Shown: positions 53,943-63,475, counted from the stretch's first letter. The stretch is DNA of 64,000 nt from Afipia sp. GAS231 (GCF_900103365.1 NZ_LT629703.1:3410001-3474000); one strand, 5' to 3'. Numbers and translations: made by a program. The notes: generated by a model from the sequence alone, not told the origin.

Positions 53943-55343
53943 ATGGCTCTATCCGAAAAAATCGATCCCGCATCGATCGCGCCGCCGGCGATGACGGGCA
54001 GCCATCATCTCGCCGCCGAACTCGGCGAGACGCTGAAGCTCGCCGTCCCGATCGCGCTGACGCAGCTCGGGCAGATCGCGATGATGACGACCGATATTGC
54101 CCTGATCGGCCGCTTCGGCAGCGAAGCCGTGGCCGCGGCGTCGCTCGCGCACACCGTCTACTTCGTCAGCTTCACCTTCGGCATGGGGCTGGTATCCGCC
54201 GTCGCACCACTGGCGGCGCAGGCGTTCGGCGCCCGCAATCCGCATCGCATTCGCCGTTCGTTTCGTGTCGGCCTGTGGGCCGCTTTGTTCATTGCGCTGC
54301 CGATGATGGCGCTCTCATTCCGCGGCGAGCCAATCCTGTTGATGCTGGGTCAGTCACCGGTGGCCGCGCATCTGGCGCAGGAATATCTGCTCGGGCTGAC
54401 ATGGAGCATCCTGCCCGCGCTGTGGTTTCTGGCGATCCGCGGCTTCATGAGCGCGGTCAACCGGCCGGAGCCGATCCTGTGGATCACGCTGGCCGCGATC
54501 CCGGCCAATGCGCTGCTGGTCTATCTGCTGTTGTACGGGGCGTTCGGCCTGCCGAACCTCGGACTGTTCGGCGCCGGACTCGCGACCTCCATCGTCAATT
54601 TCGGCACACTGCTGGCGGCGCTGTGGTTTGTCGCGCGCCGCCGCCCGTTCCGGAAATTTCACGCGCTCGGACATGTCTGGCGCATCGACTGGAGCCTGAT
54701 GCGGCAACTCGTCGTGATCGGCGCACCGATCTCGATCTCCTTCCTGCTCGAATATGGCCTGTTTGGCGCCGCCGGTCTCCTGATGGGCGTGATCAGCACG
54801 ACGGCGCTGGCGGCGCATCAGATTGCGCTGCAGGTTGCCGCGATCCTGTTCATGGTGCCGTTCGGCATCAGCATCGCCGCCACGGTGCGGGTCGGCCACG
54901 CCATTGGCCGCCGCGATGCGAGCGGGGTTCGCCGTGCCGGGCTGGTGGCGACATGGCTCGGCATCGCCATCGGCGCAGCTCTAACACTGGCCGTGATCCT
55001 CAGCCGGTTCGGGATCGCGACAATTTTTCTCGGCGAGAGCACCGACGCCACGGCGGAGCTGTCCGCGACATTGCTGCTGGTCGGATCGACCTTCTTTGTC
55101 GCCGACGCCATCCAGACCATTGCCGCCGGATCGCTGCGCGGCATGAACGACACCCGCCTGCCGCTGGTGTTCGCCACCATCAGCTATTGGCTGATCGGCT
55201 TCCCCTGCGCCTGGTGGCTCGCCTTCCACACGCCGTTGGGCGCGGTCGGCGTCTGGATCGGGTTGTCGGTCGGGACCGCGGTTTATGCCACGCTTCTGCT
55301 CTTGCGGTTTCGCTTCCTGGCGCGCAAGCTGGACTTCCAATGA
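53943..55343 (+). CDS. MATE-family multidrug/Na+ antiporter
   Basis: The 466-residue membrane protein has twelve predicted helices in two halves, with MATE marks: ALTQLGQIAMMTTDIALIGRFG, GMGLVSAVAPLAAQAFGARNPHRI (in sense), GALLAW-like FLLEYGLFGAAGLLMG, and RVGHAIGRRDASGVRRAG in the second half. NorM/MATE exporters remove cationic compounds in exchange for Na+ or H+. The ATG at 53943 lacks a strong ribosome site. It overlaps the next gene by ATGA. Confidence 0.92.
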   Translation: MALSEKIDPASIAPPAMTGSHHLAAELGETLKLAVPIALTQLGQIAMMTTDIALIGRFGSEAVAAASLAHTVYFVSFTFGMGLVSAVAPLAAQAFGARNPHRIRRSFRVGLWAALFIALPMMALSFRGEPILLMLGQSPVAAHLAQEYLLGLTWSILPALWFLAIRGFMSAVNRPEPILWITLAAIPANALLVYLLLYGAFGLPNLGLFGAGLATSIVNFGTLLAALWFVARRRPFRKFHALGHVWRIDWSLMRQLVVIGAPISISFLLEYGLFGAAGLLMGVISTTALAAHQIALQVAAILFMVPFGISIAATVRVGHAIGRRDASGVRRAGLVATWLGIAIGAALTLAVILSRFGIATIFLGESTDATAELSATLLLVGSTFFVADAIQTIAAGSLRGMNDTRLPLVFATISYWLIGFPCAWWLAFHTPLGAVGVWIGLSVGTAVYATLLLLRFRFLARKLDFQ

Positions 55344-55813
55344 CAGTCCAGGAAATCACACCGGCCGTTGACACCGATGCGCTGCTGGCCGGCGCGCAAT
55401 TCGCCGATGCCTTCCGTGTCGAAACCGGAGACCGCAATCTGGATGCGCGGCATGCCGCGGAGCGCATGCTGGCGCGCCAGCCGCGCTGGGTGGACGCGCT
55501 GGTGTCGCTGCGCAATTTTGTGGTGACGCCGCTGGGGTTGAAGCCTTCCGGCGAGGGCGCGCCGGCGCCAAGGGGCATGATCGGGATCTTTCCGGTGCTG
55601 AGCGAAACCCCGGATCGTCTGATCGCCGGCTTCAACGACAGTCATCTCGACTTTCGCGTCGTGATCGACGTGACCGCCCCCGAAGGCGTCCGGCAGGTCA
55701 CCCTCACCACACTGGTCAAGACCCATAACTGGTTCGGCCGGACCTACCTTACCATCATCATGCCGTTTCACCGGCTGATCGCGCCGACCCTGCTGCGTCA
55801 GGTCGCCGCCTGA
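55340..55813 (+). CDS. DUF2867 family protein
   Basis: The 157-residue protein starts MTVQEITPAVDTDALLAG and has the DUF2867 features ADAFRVETGDRNLDARHAAE, WVDALVSLRNFVVTPLGLK and the closing VKTHNWFGRTYLTIIMPFHRLIAPTLL. A beta-rich, soluble protein of unknown role; family members often lie with membrane transporters. Coupled to the MATE gene by a 4-bp overlap. Confidence 0.85.
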   Translation: MTVQEITPAVDTDALLAGAQFADAFRVETGDRNLDARHAAERMLARQPRWVDALVSLRNFVVTPLGLKPSGEGAPAPRGMIGIFPVLSETPDRLIAGFNDSHLDFRVVIDVTAPEGVRQVTLTTLVKTHNWFGRTYLTIIMPFHRLIAPTLLRQVAA

Positions 55814-55832
55814 GGCCGGGCTGTTACTCTAA

Positions 55833-56954
55833 TTAGCTCTTCGCGCCGGCCTGCTTCGTCATCATGTTCGCGCACCACTCATCATGACAGCGGTCGAGAT
55901 CGTTCAGATTCTGTCGCATCTGCTCCAGCGAGAATCCAAGCGCGAAGAATCTCTCCGCCACGTCGCCGGGCTGGCCACGGATCAGGCCCTCGCTTCGCAC
56001 GGCGGCCACTTCCGTCGCATAGGCCTGTAGCGCATCGTCGACCCGCTGGATATCGACATCGCCGCCGCTGTTGCGCAACGAGGCGGCAACCGCGCGCATA
56101 AAATCGACGATCGCCTCGCTGACTTCGGCCAACGGCCGCGCCAGCCGCGTCTGCACATTGGCCGGCAACGGTCCGCCGCTGGCGCGACCGATCATCACGA
56201 CATCGTGGCGCAGCCGCAGGATGGTGCGCAACAGCGGCCCGGTGTCCGGACCGCTCGACAGATGTGCGGAACGCTCGCGCTCGGCCTCGGCGCCGGTCGC
56301 CTGCAGGCCGGTCACCGCAGCCCCAATGCCGTCCTGAATCCGGTGCAGCGCGTCGTTGTCGAGGCCGCGCGTCAGCCCCGCCAGCAATTCGGCGAAGGCG
56401 GCGGCGAGCAGTTCCAATAGCGCCGCCGCGTTGACCCGGATCTGGCTGATCGCGCGCGACGGCAGCACCACGAACGACACCAAAAGGCCGGTGAGCGCAC
56501 CGACGGTAACCTCGAGAACCCGATCGAAAGCCGAGTCGAGCGGGTTGGCGCCTTGGTGCATGGTCGGAACCAGCAGCACGATCACGGCGGTCACGGTTGC
56601 AGAATTCAGGCTCGGATTGATCGCGGCGATGAAGGCCAATGGCGTCACCGCCAGCACCAGCAGCGCCAGCAGACTGCCCTCGCCGGAATGCGGGATCAGC
56701 ACCGCGATGGCGCCGCCATAGATCGCGCCGCCGATGGTGCCCAGCATGTAGTCCCGCGTGGCCTTCAGCGAGCGGCCGACGCTCATCTGGCTGACGATCA
56801 GCGACGTCAGCACCGCCCAGAGCGGCAGCATCAGATGCAGCGCGATCGCGACCGCGTAGGCGGCCACCGCCGCCACCGCGATCCGGATCGCGAGCGCCAG
56901 TTGCACCTTGCGGGCCCGAAGTCTCCCGTGCATGCGTTTTGCGAAGGCTATCAT
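55833..56954 (-). CDS. FUSC-family membrane protein (aromatic acid exporter / fusaric acid resistance type)
   Basis: The 373-residue protein has a compact six-helix membrane half (about 20-165: LALAIRIAVAAVAAYAVAIALH in sense, RDYMLGTIGGAIYGGAI, VTAVIVLLVPTM, LEVTVGALTGLLVSFVVLPS) and a soluble C-terminal half of helices. The RDYMLGTxxGAxxG motif is typical of FUSC/AaeB proteins, which export aromatic acids or other toxic anions. Start ATG at 56954 is used; ATG at 56984 is equally possible and neither has a clear ribosome site. It ends 20 bp from the convergent DUF2867 gene. Confidence 0.88.
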   Translation of the reverse strand: MIAFAKRMHGRLRARKVQLALAIRIAVAAVAAYAVAIALHLMLPLWAVLTSLIVSQMSVGRSLKATRDYMLGTIGGAIYGGAIAVLIPHSGEGSLLALLVLAVTPLAFIAAINPSLNSATVTAVIVLLVPTMHQGANPLDSAFDRVLEVTVGALTGLLVSFVVLPSRAISQIRVNAAALLELLAAAFAELLAGLTRGLDNDALHRIQDGIGAAVTGLQATGAEAERERSAHLSSGPDTGPLLRTILRLRHDVVMIGRASGGPLPANVQTRLARPLAEVSEAIVDFMRAVAASLRNSGGDVDIQRVDDALQAYATEVAAVRSEGLIRGQPGDVAERFFALGFSLEQMRQNLNDLDRCHDEWCANMMTKQAGAKS

Positions 56955-57086
56955 GCGCCGCCGTCCAGAATCCTTTGGCCTCATCCATGGTAGAGGACCC
57001 CAAGCATAGCTGATGCCCGGGGCCAATGGCGGCTTGAAAGGTCGATTCAGCCCGCCTACCCTGTTCGGTAAAATCGAGGAAACACG

Positions 57087-58457
57087 ATGGCCCATGAAAC
57101 CGCAACGCTGGCAGCCTATGTCGCCGACCTGAAATTCACCGAAATTCCGCGTGAGGTGCTGGAGCGCGCCAAGGTGCTGACGCTCGACTTCCTCGGCAGC
57201 ACGATCCGCGCCCGGCGCGATGCCGAATCGACGGAATCTCTCTTGAAAATGCTCGAGGCGCTGGCGCTCGACGGCAAGGGCGAGGCCACCGTGTTCGGCG
57301 ACAGCAAGACCTGGACGCCCGCGGTCGCAGCGCTCCTCAACGGCGCGCTCGGCCACTCGCTTGATTTCGACGATACCCATGCCGATTCCTCGCTGCATCC
57401 GAGTGCGCCCGTGGTGCCGGCGGCATTCGCCGTCGGCGAAATGGTCGGCGCTTCCGGCCGCGACGTACTGACCGCGATCGTGGCGGGCTATGAAGTGTGC
57501 TGCCGGCTCGGCAACGCGCTCGATCCGACCTCGCACTATGCACGCGGCTTTCATCCGACTGCGACCGCGGGGACCTATGGCGCGGCAGCGGCCGCCGCCA
57601 AGCTGTTCGGCCTGTCGAAGGACCAGATCATCGCCGCCTTCGGTGTGTCCGGAAGCCAGGCCGCGGGCTCGCTGCAATTCCTGGTCAACGGCGGCTGGAA
57701 CAAGCGCTACCAGGTCGGCGCCGCCGCGATGAACGGCGTGATCGCCGCTACCTTGGCGCGCAACGATTTCGTCGGGGCGACTGAATCGGTCGAGGGCAAG
57801 CACGGCCTCCTGGTCGGCTACACCGACAACGCGCATCCCGACAAGGCGACCGCCGGGCTCGGCAAGACCTATGAGACGCTGAAGATCGGCGTAAAGCCCT
57901 ATCCGAGCTGCCGCTATACCCATGCAGCCCTCGATGCGATCATTGCGATGCGCCGGGAGCACAACCTGACGCCGGACCAGATCAAGCGCGTCGAGATCGG
58001 CCTGCACCGCAACGGCATCACGCTGACGGGCGACGCTGCCACCAAGCGCCATCCGACCTCGATCGTCGGCGGACAGTTCTCGATGTTCTTCACCGGCGCG
58101 CTGGCGCTGGACCAGGGCCGGTTCGGCTGGGACGACTACGAGCGGCTCGGCGACGCCGCCGTCAATGCGCTGGCCGACAAGTTCGACGTGGTGCAGGACG
58201 ACCGCCTCGAGATCGGCCGCACCCACCCGTTCGGCGCCCGCGTCTCCATCACCACCGATGACGGCGTGCATGAGCGGCTCTATGCCGACCCGTCCGGCGA
58301 GCCGGATTCGTTTCCGGACGCGCAGGCGATGCAGCAGAAGTTTCTCACGCTCGCCCGCCCGGTGCTGAACGGCCGCGCCGACCAGCTTGCGGATGCGATC
58401 CTCTCGCTGGAGAGATTCGACAAGGTCGAGACGGCCACGCAGCTCGGCCGGCAGTAG
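57087..58457 (+). CDS. MmgE/PrpD family protein
   Basis: The 456-residue protein belongs to the 2-methylcitrate dehydratase / iminodisuccinate epimerase / cis-aconitate decarboxylase superfamily. Marks: LDFLGSTIRARRD, HSLDFDDTHADSSLHPSAPVVPAAFA (in sense), AGYEVCCRLG, HPTATAGTYGAAAAAAKL, KPYPSCRYTHAALDA. It has the length of PrpD-like proteins, but no prp operon genes are adjacent, so the substrate is open. GAGGAAA precedes the ATG. It is divergent from the FUSC gene. Confidence 0.92.
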   Translation: MAHETATLAAYVADLKFTEIPREVLERAKVLTLDFLGSTIRARRDAESTESLLKMLEALALDGKGEATVFGDSKTWTPAVAALLNGALGHSLDFDDTHADSSLHPSAPVVPAAFAVGEMVGASGRDVLTAIVAGYEVCCRLGNALDPTSHYARGFHPTATAGTYGAAAAAAKLFGLSKDQIIAAFGVSGSQAAGSLQFLVNGGWNKRYQVGAAAMNGVIAATLARNDFVGATESVEGKHGLLVGYTDNAHPDKATAGLGKTYETLKIGVKPYPSCRYTHAALDAIIAMRREHNLTPDQIKRVEIGLHRNGITLTGDAATKRHPTSIVGGQFSMFFTGALALDQGRFGWDDYERLGDAAVNALADKFDVVQDDRLEIGRTHPFGARVSITTDDGVHERLYADPSGEPDSFPDAQAMQQKFLTLARPVLNGRADQLADAILSLERFDKVETATQLGRQ

Positions 58458-58486
58458 ACACTAGACGACGGTATTTCCCTCTGGGT

Positions 58487-58577
58487 CGTCATGCCCGGCC
58501 TTGTGCCGGGCATCCACGTCTTTCTTCCTCGATCTAAGCAAAGACGTGGATGGCCGGGACAAGCCCGGCCATGACGG
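58487..58577. repeat. Palindromic repeat, GTCATGCCCGG family, copy 3
   Basis: A 91-bp palindrome from CGTCATGCCCGGCCTTG to CAAGCCCGGCCATGACGG, with inner arms GGGCATCCACGTCTTT and AAAGACGTGGATGGCC. Between convergent genes. The same length as copy 2, with a different loop. Confidence 0.9.
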
Positions 58578-58585
58578 AATAACTC

Positions 58586-58876
58586 TCAGGCAGGGCCGTC
58601 GATGATGATGAGGTCGGCGTCCGAATATTTCTGCCGGATTCGGACGGCCGCCTGATATTCCGGGCTCTGATAGCAGGCCACCGCGGTGGCGTGATCCCTG
58701 AATTCGATGACGAAATTGCGCTCCCGCTCGCTTCCCTCCATCACCTGATAGGCGCCGCCGCGCACGACGAAATGGGCGCCGAACTTTTCGAATACCGGCA
58801 TCGCCGCCGTCAGATATTCGGGGTAGCGCTCCGGATCGTGAACCGACACGTGCACGATCCAATAGGCTTTGGTCAT
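58586..58876 (-). CDS. DUF1330 family protein
   Basis: The 96-residue protein (MTKAYWIVHVSVHDPERYPEY..., with VVRGGAYQVMEGSERERNFVIEF and ACYQSPEYQAAVRIR) is a typical DUF1330 member, a dimeric ferredoxin-like fold related to Dabb and antibiotic monooxygenase proteins. No reaction is known. The ATG at 58876 has GGAGAAA upstream; the longer open frame is not family-like. Confidence 0.92.
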   Translation of the reverse strand: MTKAYWIVHVSVHDPERYPEYLTAAMPVFEKFGAHFVVRGGAYQVMEGSERERNFVIEFRDHATAVACYQSPEYQAAVRIRQKYSDADLIIIDGPA

Positions 58877-59019
58877 GATTTTCTCCGGCTGAACACGCTT
58901 GCAGATGGGCGAAGATGGAGGGATCGTGCCGTCATCGATCGATGGCGGTGCGATAGCATGACAAGCCGGTCGCTGCGCGTGATTCAATTCACATTCGCGC
59001 GGATCCGATCACAACCTTC

Positions 59020-60450
59020 TCAATTGCCGCCTGCGAGCTTCGCCTTGTTGTTGGTGGCTGCCACAACGGCACGCACGAGGTCGAACACGCCGTCGACCTC
59101 CGGCGGCCAGTTCGGCGAGCGGCCGAGCCGCACGATCACGAGTTTTTCCGACGGGATGATGATCACATACTGCCCGATCGTGCCCTTGGCGAAGAAGGCA
59201 TCGCGCGGCCAGCCATGTTCGACGCGGTAGGTTGCGCCAAGGCTGTCGCCGAGGTTGGTCCAGAAGCCCGCGCTTTGGCCGACCCAGGCGTTGGGCGTCG
59301 CGGAGGCCGAATACTTCACCCAGCCCTCGGGTAGGATGCGCTTGCCGCCGGCCATGCCGTCGTCAAGATAGAGCTGGCCAAACCGCGCCCAGTCGCGTGC
59401 GCTCGCCAGCATCTGGGTCGATGCTTCCGGATTGCCCGAGGCATCGAACTCGATCGCGACATTGCGCATGCCGAGCGGATCGAACAATTCCTGCCGTGCA
59501 AAGCGCATCATTTTCGACGCGCTGCCGCCTGAAGCCTGACGTATCACGTGACCGAGGATGACGGTGTTGCCGTCGTTGTAATTCCATGCGCTGCCTGGCG
59601 CAGTCTCCAGCGGCATGCTCTCGGCATAGGCCGCCATGTCGGATTCCATGAACTTCATGCGGTTGACCGGTTCCAGCGCCGATGCGAGCGAGGCCGAAAG
59701 CGAACTGCCCAGTGCCAGCCCCGCGGTATGTCGCAACAGATGATCGAGCGTGATCGCATGCCTGGGATCGCCGGGGCCTTGCCACGCCGCGATGGGCGCG
59801 GGTTCGTCGAGCTTCAGCGCGCCCTTGCGCACGAGGATGCCCGCCAGCGCCGACATCACCGACTTGGTCGCGGAGAAGCCGAGCAGCGGCGTATCGATGC
59901 CGATGCCGTCGGCGTAACGTTCGGCGATGACATGCCCATTCTTCACCACCACAACCGCCCGGGTGTTGCGGAGCGTCGCCCTGTCGGGCTCGGCAAACGC
60001 GCGGTCGAGTGCGGCAGCCAGTTGCGGCGTTTCCGGCGCGACGATGGATGAAGCGGCGATGTCAGGCAGCAGCGCCGCCTTTGCATCGGGCGTCGGCACT
60101 GAGATGTCGGCAACCACGGTGCCGTGATCGAGGTAGCAACCAAAGCCCTCGCCGCGATAAACGGCGTGGCTCTTGCCGAGCCCCATCAGCGTCACCGTGA
60201 CATCCTTGCGCGTGCGGTCGACGCTGTAGCTCAGCGCCCACGAAATCAATCCGACGCCCGGCATCGCCGAAAGGGTCTCCGAAAATACCCGCGCGGGATC
60301 GAGGCCGGAGACGAAGGTCTCGGTGCAGACCAGGTTCGCAACGAAGCCGGTTGCGACATCAGGCACGTCGCGGGCCCGTGCAGCCGACAGCGCCAGTGCG
60401 CTGAGCGCCGTGGTGGCGGCGAGGATCAGGATCAGTTTTCGTCGGGTCAT
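59020..60450 (-). CDS. Exported serine hydrolase, 6-aminohexanoate-dimer hydrolase-like
   Basis: The 476-residue product has a signal peptide (MTRRKLILILAATTALSALA, cleavage near ARARD). The beta-lactamase-fold domain starts near residue 140. The nucleophile motif is SATK (Ser193-Lys196), the second motif is in AWNYNDGN (Tyr291), and WTNLG and ARDWARFGQLYLDDG match the NylB subgroup. Such proteins hydrolyse amides and esters. GGAGAG precedes the ATG. The AraC regulator gene lies upstream on the same strand and may control it. It is not similar in detail to the serine hydrolase at 8392-9642. Confidence 0.9.
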   Translation of the reverse strand: MTRRKLILILAATTALSALALSAARARDVPDVATGFVANLVCTETFVSGLDPARVFSETLSAMPGVGLISWALSYSVDRTRKDVTVTLMGLGKSHAVYRGEGFGCYLDHGTVVADISVPTPDAKAALLPDIAASSIVAPETPQLAAALDRAFAEPDRATLRNTRAVVVVKNGHVIAERYADGIGIDTPLLGFSATKSVMSALAGILVRKGALKLDEPAPIAAWQGPGDPRHAITLDHLLRHTAGLALGSSLSASLASALEPVNRMKFMESDMAAYAESMPLETAPGSAWNYNDGNTVILGHVIRQASGGSASKMMRFARQELFDPLGMRNVAIEFDASGNPEASTQMLASARDWARFGQLYLDDGMAGGKRILPEGWVKYSASATPNAWVGQSAGFWTNLGDSLGATYRVEHGWPRDAFFAKGTIGQYVIIIPSEKLVIVRLGRSPNWPPEVDGVFDLVRAVVAATNNKAKLAGGN

Positions 60451-60600
60451 TAGGGCTCTCCGGCATGACGCATCAGCGCGTGCCGGTCATTGACGACGAA
60501 CGCGTCTCGGCCTGCTCGCCGGATTTGGAATTCGCCTTGGCCGGAATGTCGAACGGCCTGGCCGATTCCGAAATAATTCAATATTTACAAGGAATATGGG

Positions 60601-61665
60601 TTAGGCGGCGCTGGCCTTGAGCTTGCGATATTCCGATGGCGTCACGCCGGTGGTCGCCTTGAAGGCGCGGTTGAACGGCCCGAGCGACTGGAAGCCGGCG
60701 TCCATCGCGATGGTAATGACGGGGACTTCGGCTTGGCTGGGATCGGCGAGCGCGGCTTTCGCCTCCGCGATCCGGTGCGCGTTGAGGAACACATTAAAGT
60801 TGCGATAGCCGAGCCGCTGGTTGATCAGCCGCCGCAACCGGTATTCGGGAATTTTGAGTTTCGTCGCCAGCGTGCCGATCGAGATGTTGTCGTGACGGTA
60901 GATGCGTTCATCCGCCATCAGCCGCATCAGTTCGTCGACCAGCTTCTGGTCCGCGCCGGCATCCGCAGCGACCGGGTCGGTCTGCACCGCAGGCGCGACC
61001 GGAAACAGTTCGGCGCCGTCGACGCGCATCATCGCAAACGAGATCGCGGCGACCACCGCGACGAGCGCCGCCGAATTCACGGTGTTGGCGGCCTCAGAGC
61101 CGCCGCCGGACCAGAGAATCTGCAGGATCGCATTCACCCCGCCATACAGCGCGGCGGCGCCGACGATGAAGACGCGGACACCACGGCGGCGCTCGACCAG
61201 ATCCGACGACCATGAAGCGATGGTCTGCGCCACGGCCAGGACGATGAAGCCGAGCGCGATCAGGTTGATCGCAATGATCGACAGCCGCACGCTGCCGCCG
61301 GGCGCCGGCGCGATCCACATGCAATTAACGAAGCTGAACGCAGCGACGGCCGCCCACACCAGCGCATGCCACGCGCGCAGCTTGAACGTCTCGTCGAACA
61401 ACGCACGCGTGAACAGCCAGAACACCACGACATTGCCGGTCGACAGCGCGATCAACGGCGCATGCGCTGGTGTGACCGGTGACGTCGATCCGATCGAATA
61501 GCTCACCGCATGCGCCACCGAGCCCAACGCAAAGGCCGCGGCGAGCCGCCCGGCGAGCACGGTGCCGAACCCGCGAAACAGCGATGCGGCAAGCACCAGC
61601 AGCAGCGCCACGGTGGCGCCGCGAAGTGCGATATCGAGGGTCGAAAGCAGCATCAGCATGTCCAT
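60601..61665 (-). CDS. Membrane-anchored AraC-family regulator
   Basis: The 354-residue protein has seven predicted membrane helices in its first 210 residues (LDIALRGATVALLLVLAASL, NVVVFWLFTRALF, LIALGFIVLAVAQTI and others) and a C-terminal AraC DNA-binding domain (ISIGTLATKLKIPEYRLRRLIN, then TIAMDAGFQSLGPFNRAFK and TGVTPSEYRK). This 7TM-AraC architecture couples an inner-membrane signal to transcription. ATG at 61665, with in-frame ATGs three and four codons on. It ends 150 bp before the serine hydrolase start. Confidence 0.9.
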   Translation of the reverse strand: MDMLMLLSTLDIALRGATVALLLVLAASLFRGFGTVLAGRLAAAFALGSVAHAVSYSIGSTSPVTPAHAPLIALSTGNVVVFWLFTRALFDETFKLRAWHALVWAAVAAFSFVNCMWIAPAPGGSVRLSIIAINLIALGFIVLAVAQTIASWSSDLVERRRGVRVFIVGAAALYGGVNAILQILWSGGGSEAANTVNSAALVAVVAAISFAMMRVDGAELFPVAPAVQTDPVAADAGADQKLVDELMRLMADERIYRHDNISIGTLATKLKIPEYRLRRLINQRLGYRNFNVFLNAHRIAEAKAALADPSQAEVPVITIAMDAGFQSLGPFNRAFKATTGVTPSEYRKLKASAA

Positions 61666-61718
61666 CGCGGCGATCCGCGCACCCGGAATTTAGTGCAGAA
61701 CGCCATGCAGTTCAATTT

Positions 61719-61755
61719 GACTAGCCTTTTCGACTAGCCTTTTCGACTAGCCTTG
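61719..61755. repeat. 13-bp tandem repeat GACTAGCCTTTTC, nearly three copies
   Basis: Copies at 61719-61731 and 61732-61744 are identical; the third (61745-61755) is partial. On the minus strand the repeat contains TAG, and the stop codon of the GNAT gene lies inside the third copy. The repeat lies in the upstream region of the AraC-regulator gene. Confidence 0.9.
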
Positions 61756-62313
61756 CCACGTCGCGCGGTGCGTCACCCAGACGTCGGCGACATGACCGAA
61801 CAATTCGATCTCGCCATCCGGCTTGGCCCCGAGCTTGCGCGCCACGCCTTGCGAACCCGCATTTTCGCGGTCGATGCAGTGGACGATGCGCTCGATGTCA
61901 TAGGTTGCGAACGACCAGTCGATCGACGCCCGCGCCGCCTCCACCGCATAGCCCTTGCCGCGAAATTCCCTGGCGATGCCCCAACCGACCTCGAAGCCGG
62001 GCCAGCCCGGCGGCCGCCACGGCCCGACCCGCCCGGCAAATTGGCCCGACGATTTTTCCTCGACCACGAACATCCCGGCGCCGTGGATGACCCAGTGTCC
62101 GGCCATCACCACCGTATGACGCCAGCCGGTCATCTCGTCGATGACAGGCTTGCCGTCGACGGTGATGAAGCGCGCGGTTCCGGGATCGGACAGCATTGCG
62201 GTGTACGGCGCCATGTCGCTGCCTTGCCACTGCCGCAGCCGCAGGCGTTCGGTTTCGAGGAGGGGGCTGCTTGCTTGCGCCGGCGTGACGCCGGGCCTGA
62301 GCGGGGCGATCAT
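61747..62313 (-). CDS. GNAT family N-acetyltransferase (RimJ/RimL type)
   Basis: The 188-residue protein has the GNAT fold with an acetyl-CoA pyrophosphate loop AREFRGKGYAVEAARASIDW and the N-terminal LLETERLRLRQW typical of RimJ/RimL-like enzymes. The later NAGSQGVARKLGAKPDGE is also standard. The acceptor is unknown. AGGAAA precedes the ATG. Its stop lies in a 13-bp tandem repeat. Confidence 0.92.
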   Translation of the reverse strand: MIAPLRPGVTPAQASSPLLETERLRLRQWQGSDMAPYTAMLSDPGTARFITVDGKPVIDEMTGWRHTVVMAGHWVIHGAGMFVVEEKSSGQFAGRVGPWRPPGWPGFEVGWGIAREFRGKGYAVEAARASIDWSFATYDIERIVHCIDRENAGSQGVARKLGAKPDGEIELFGHVADVWVTHRATWQG

Positions 62314-62364
62314 GGGTTTCCTGCCTCAATTTTAGAGATTGCTTTGTTCCTACGTGCTTACCGC

Positions 62365-62449
62365 CGTCATTGCGAGGAGCGCAAGCGACGACGCAATCCA
62401 GGCCTTCTTTCCGGGCTTCTGGATTGCTTCGCTGGCGCTCGCAATGACG
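62365..62449. repeat. Palindromic repeat, GTCATTGCGAGG family, copy 5
   Basis: An 85-bp palindrome from CGTCATTGCGAGGAGCG to GGCGCTCGCAATGACG with arms ACGCAATCCAG and CTGGATTGC. Unlike the other copies it lies between divergent genes, close to both starts. Confidence 0.88.
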
Positions 62450-62491
62450 CGGCGGGGCGGGTATAATTTGGCGAAATCAAAGGAGCCCCCC

Positions 62492-63409
62492 ATGAGCTGG
62501 CAACCTTCCGAAGATCCCGTGCTCGGCGATCCCAAAACCTGCGACGCGCTCGATCTCATCATCGTGCCGCGCACCCGCGATCTCGGCGACGGGTTCGTGG
62601 TGCGGCGCGCGCTGCCGCATGGCAAGCGGCAGATGGTCGGGCCCTTCATCTTCTTCGATCATTTCGGCCCGATGCAGTTCATGTCCGGCAAGGGCATGGA
62701 CGTGCGCCCGCATCCGCATATCGGGCTCGCCACCGTCACTTACCTTTTCGATGGCAGCATCATGCACCGCGACAGCGAGGGCAACATCCAGGAGATCCAG
62801 CCCGGCGCGATGAACCTGATGACCGCCGGCCGCGGCATCGCGCATTCCGAACGCACGCCGGAGGTGCAGCGTCGCGATGGCCAGCAGATGCTGGGCCTGC
62901 AAAGCTGGATCGCACTCCCTGCGGGTTCGGAGGAAATCGCGCCGTCGTTCCAGCACTACGCCGCGGAAAGCCTGCCGACGGTGAAGGAGAGCGGCTTTAC
63001 CGCGCGCATCATCGCAGGCTCGTCGTTCGGGCTGAAGTCGCCGGTCAGCATGGTGTCGCCCTGGTTTTATACCGAAGTGACGGCAAGCGCCGGCACCAGC
63101 GCGCCGCTCGACCCCGATCACGAAGAGCGCGCAATCTACCTCGTCGACGGCGAGGTCGAGATTGCGAACGAGCGCTACGAGGGGCCGCGGCTCCTGATCT
63201 TCCGGCCCGGCGACCGCATCACGGTGAAGGCGGTCAAGCCGACGCGAATGATGTTCCTCGGCGGCGACGCGCTGGAAGGCCCGCGCCATATCTGGTGGAA
63301 TTTCGTTTCCTCGAGCAAGGAGCGGATCGAACAGGCCAAACAGGACTGGAAAACCGGCCGTTTTGCCCATGTTCCCCAGGAACACGAGTTCATTCCGCTG
63401 CCGGAGTGA
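62492..63409 (+). CDS. Pirin family protein
   Basis: The 305-residue bicupin has the pirin metal site in DVRPHPHIGLATVTYLFDG and later SEGNIQEIQPGAMNLMTAGRGIAHSER (in sense), and a C-terminal cupin with YLVDGEVEIANERYEG. Bacterial pirins bind Fe and may act as quercetinase-like dioxygenases or redox sensors. AAGGAG precedes the ATG at 62492; upstream open frame runs into a repeat. It is followed by purC after 66 bp. Confidence 0.93.
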   Translation: MSWQPSEDPVLGDPKTCDALDLIIVPRTRDLGDGFVVRRALPHGKRQMVGPFIFFDHFGPMQFMSGKGMDVRPHPHIGLATVTYLFDGSIMHRDSEGNIQEIQPGAMNLMTAGRGIAHSERTPEVQRRDGQQMLGLQSWIALPAGSEEIAPSFQHYAAESLPTVKESGFTARIIAGSSFGLKSPVSMVSPWFYTEVTASAGTSAPLDPDHEERAIYLVDGEVEIANERYEGPRLLIFRPGDRITVKAVKPTRMMFLGGDALEGPRHIWWNFVSSSKERIEQAKQDWKTGRFAHVPQEHEFIPLPE

Positions 63410-63475
63410 GCTAAAGCTCGGCCTTCTCGCCACAATCCGCGCGTCCGCGCGAGGTTCTTCTGAAAGCATGACCCG

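Noticed and set aside
53852..55813. A 653-codon frame ending in the DUF2867 protein
   Set aside because: The first part is an out-of-frame reading of the MATE gene. DUF2867 starts at 55340 by ATGA overlap.
55833..58271. An 812-codon minus-strand frame including FUSC
   Set aside because: The upstream half is antisense to the MmgE/PrpD gene. FUSC starts near 56954-56984.
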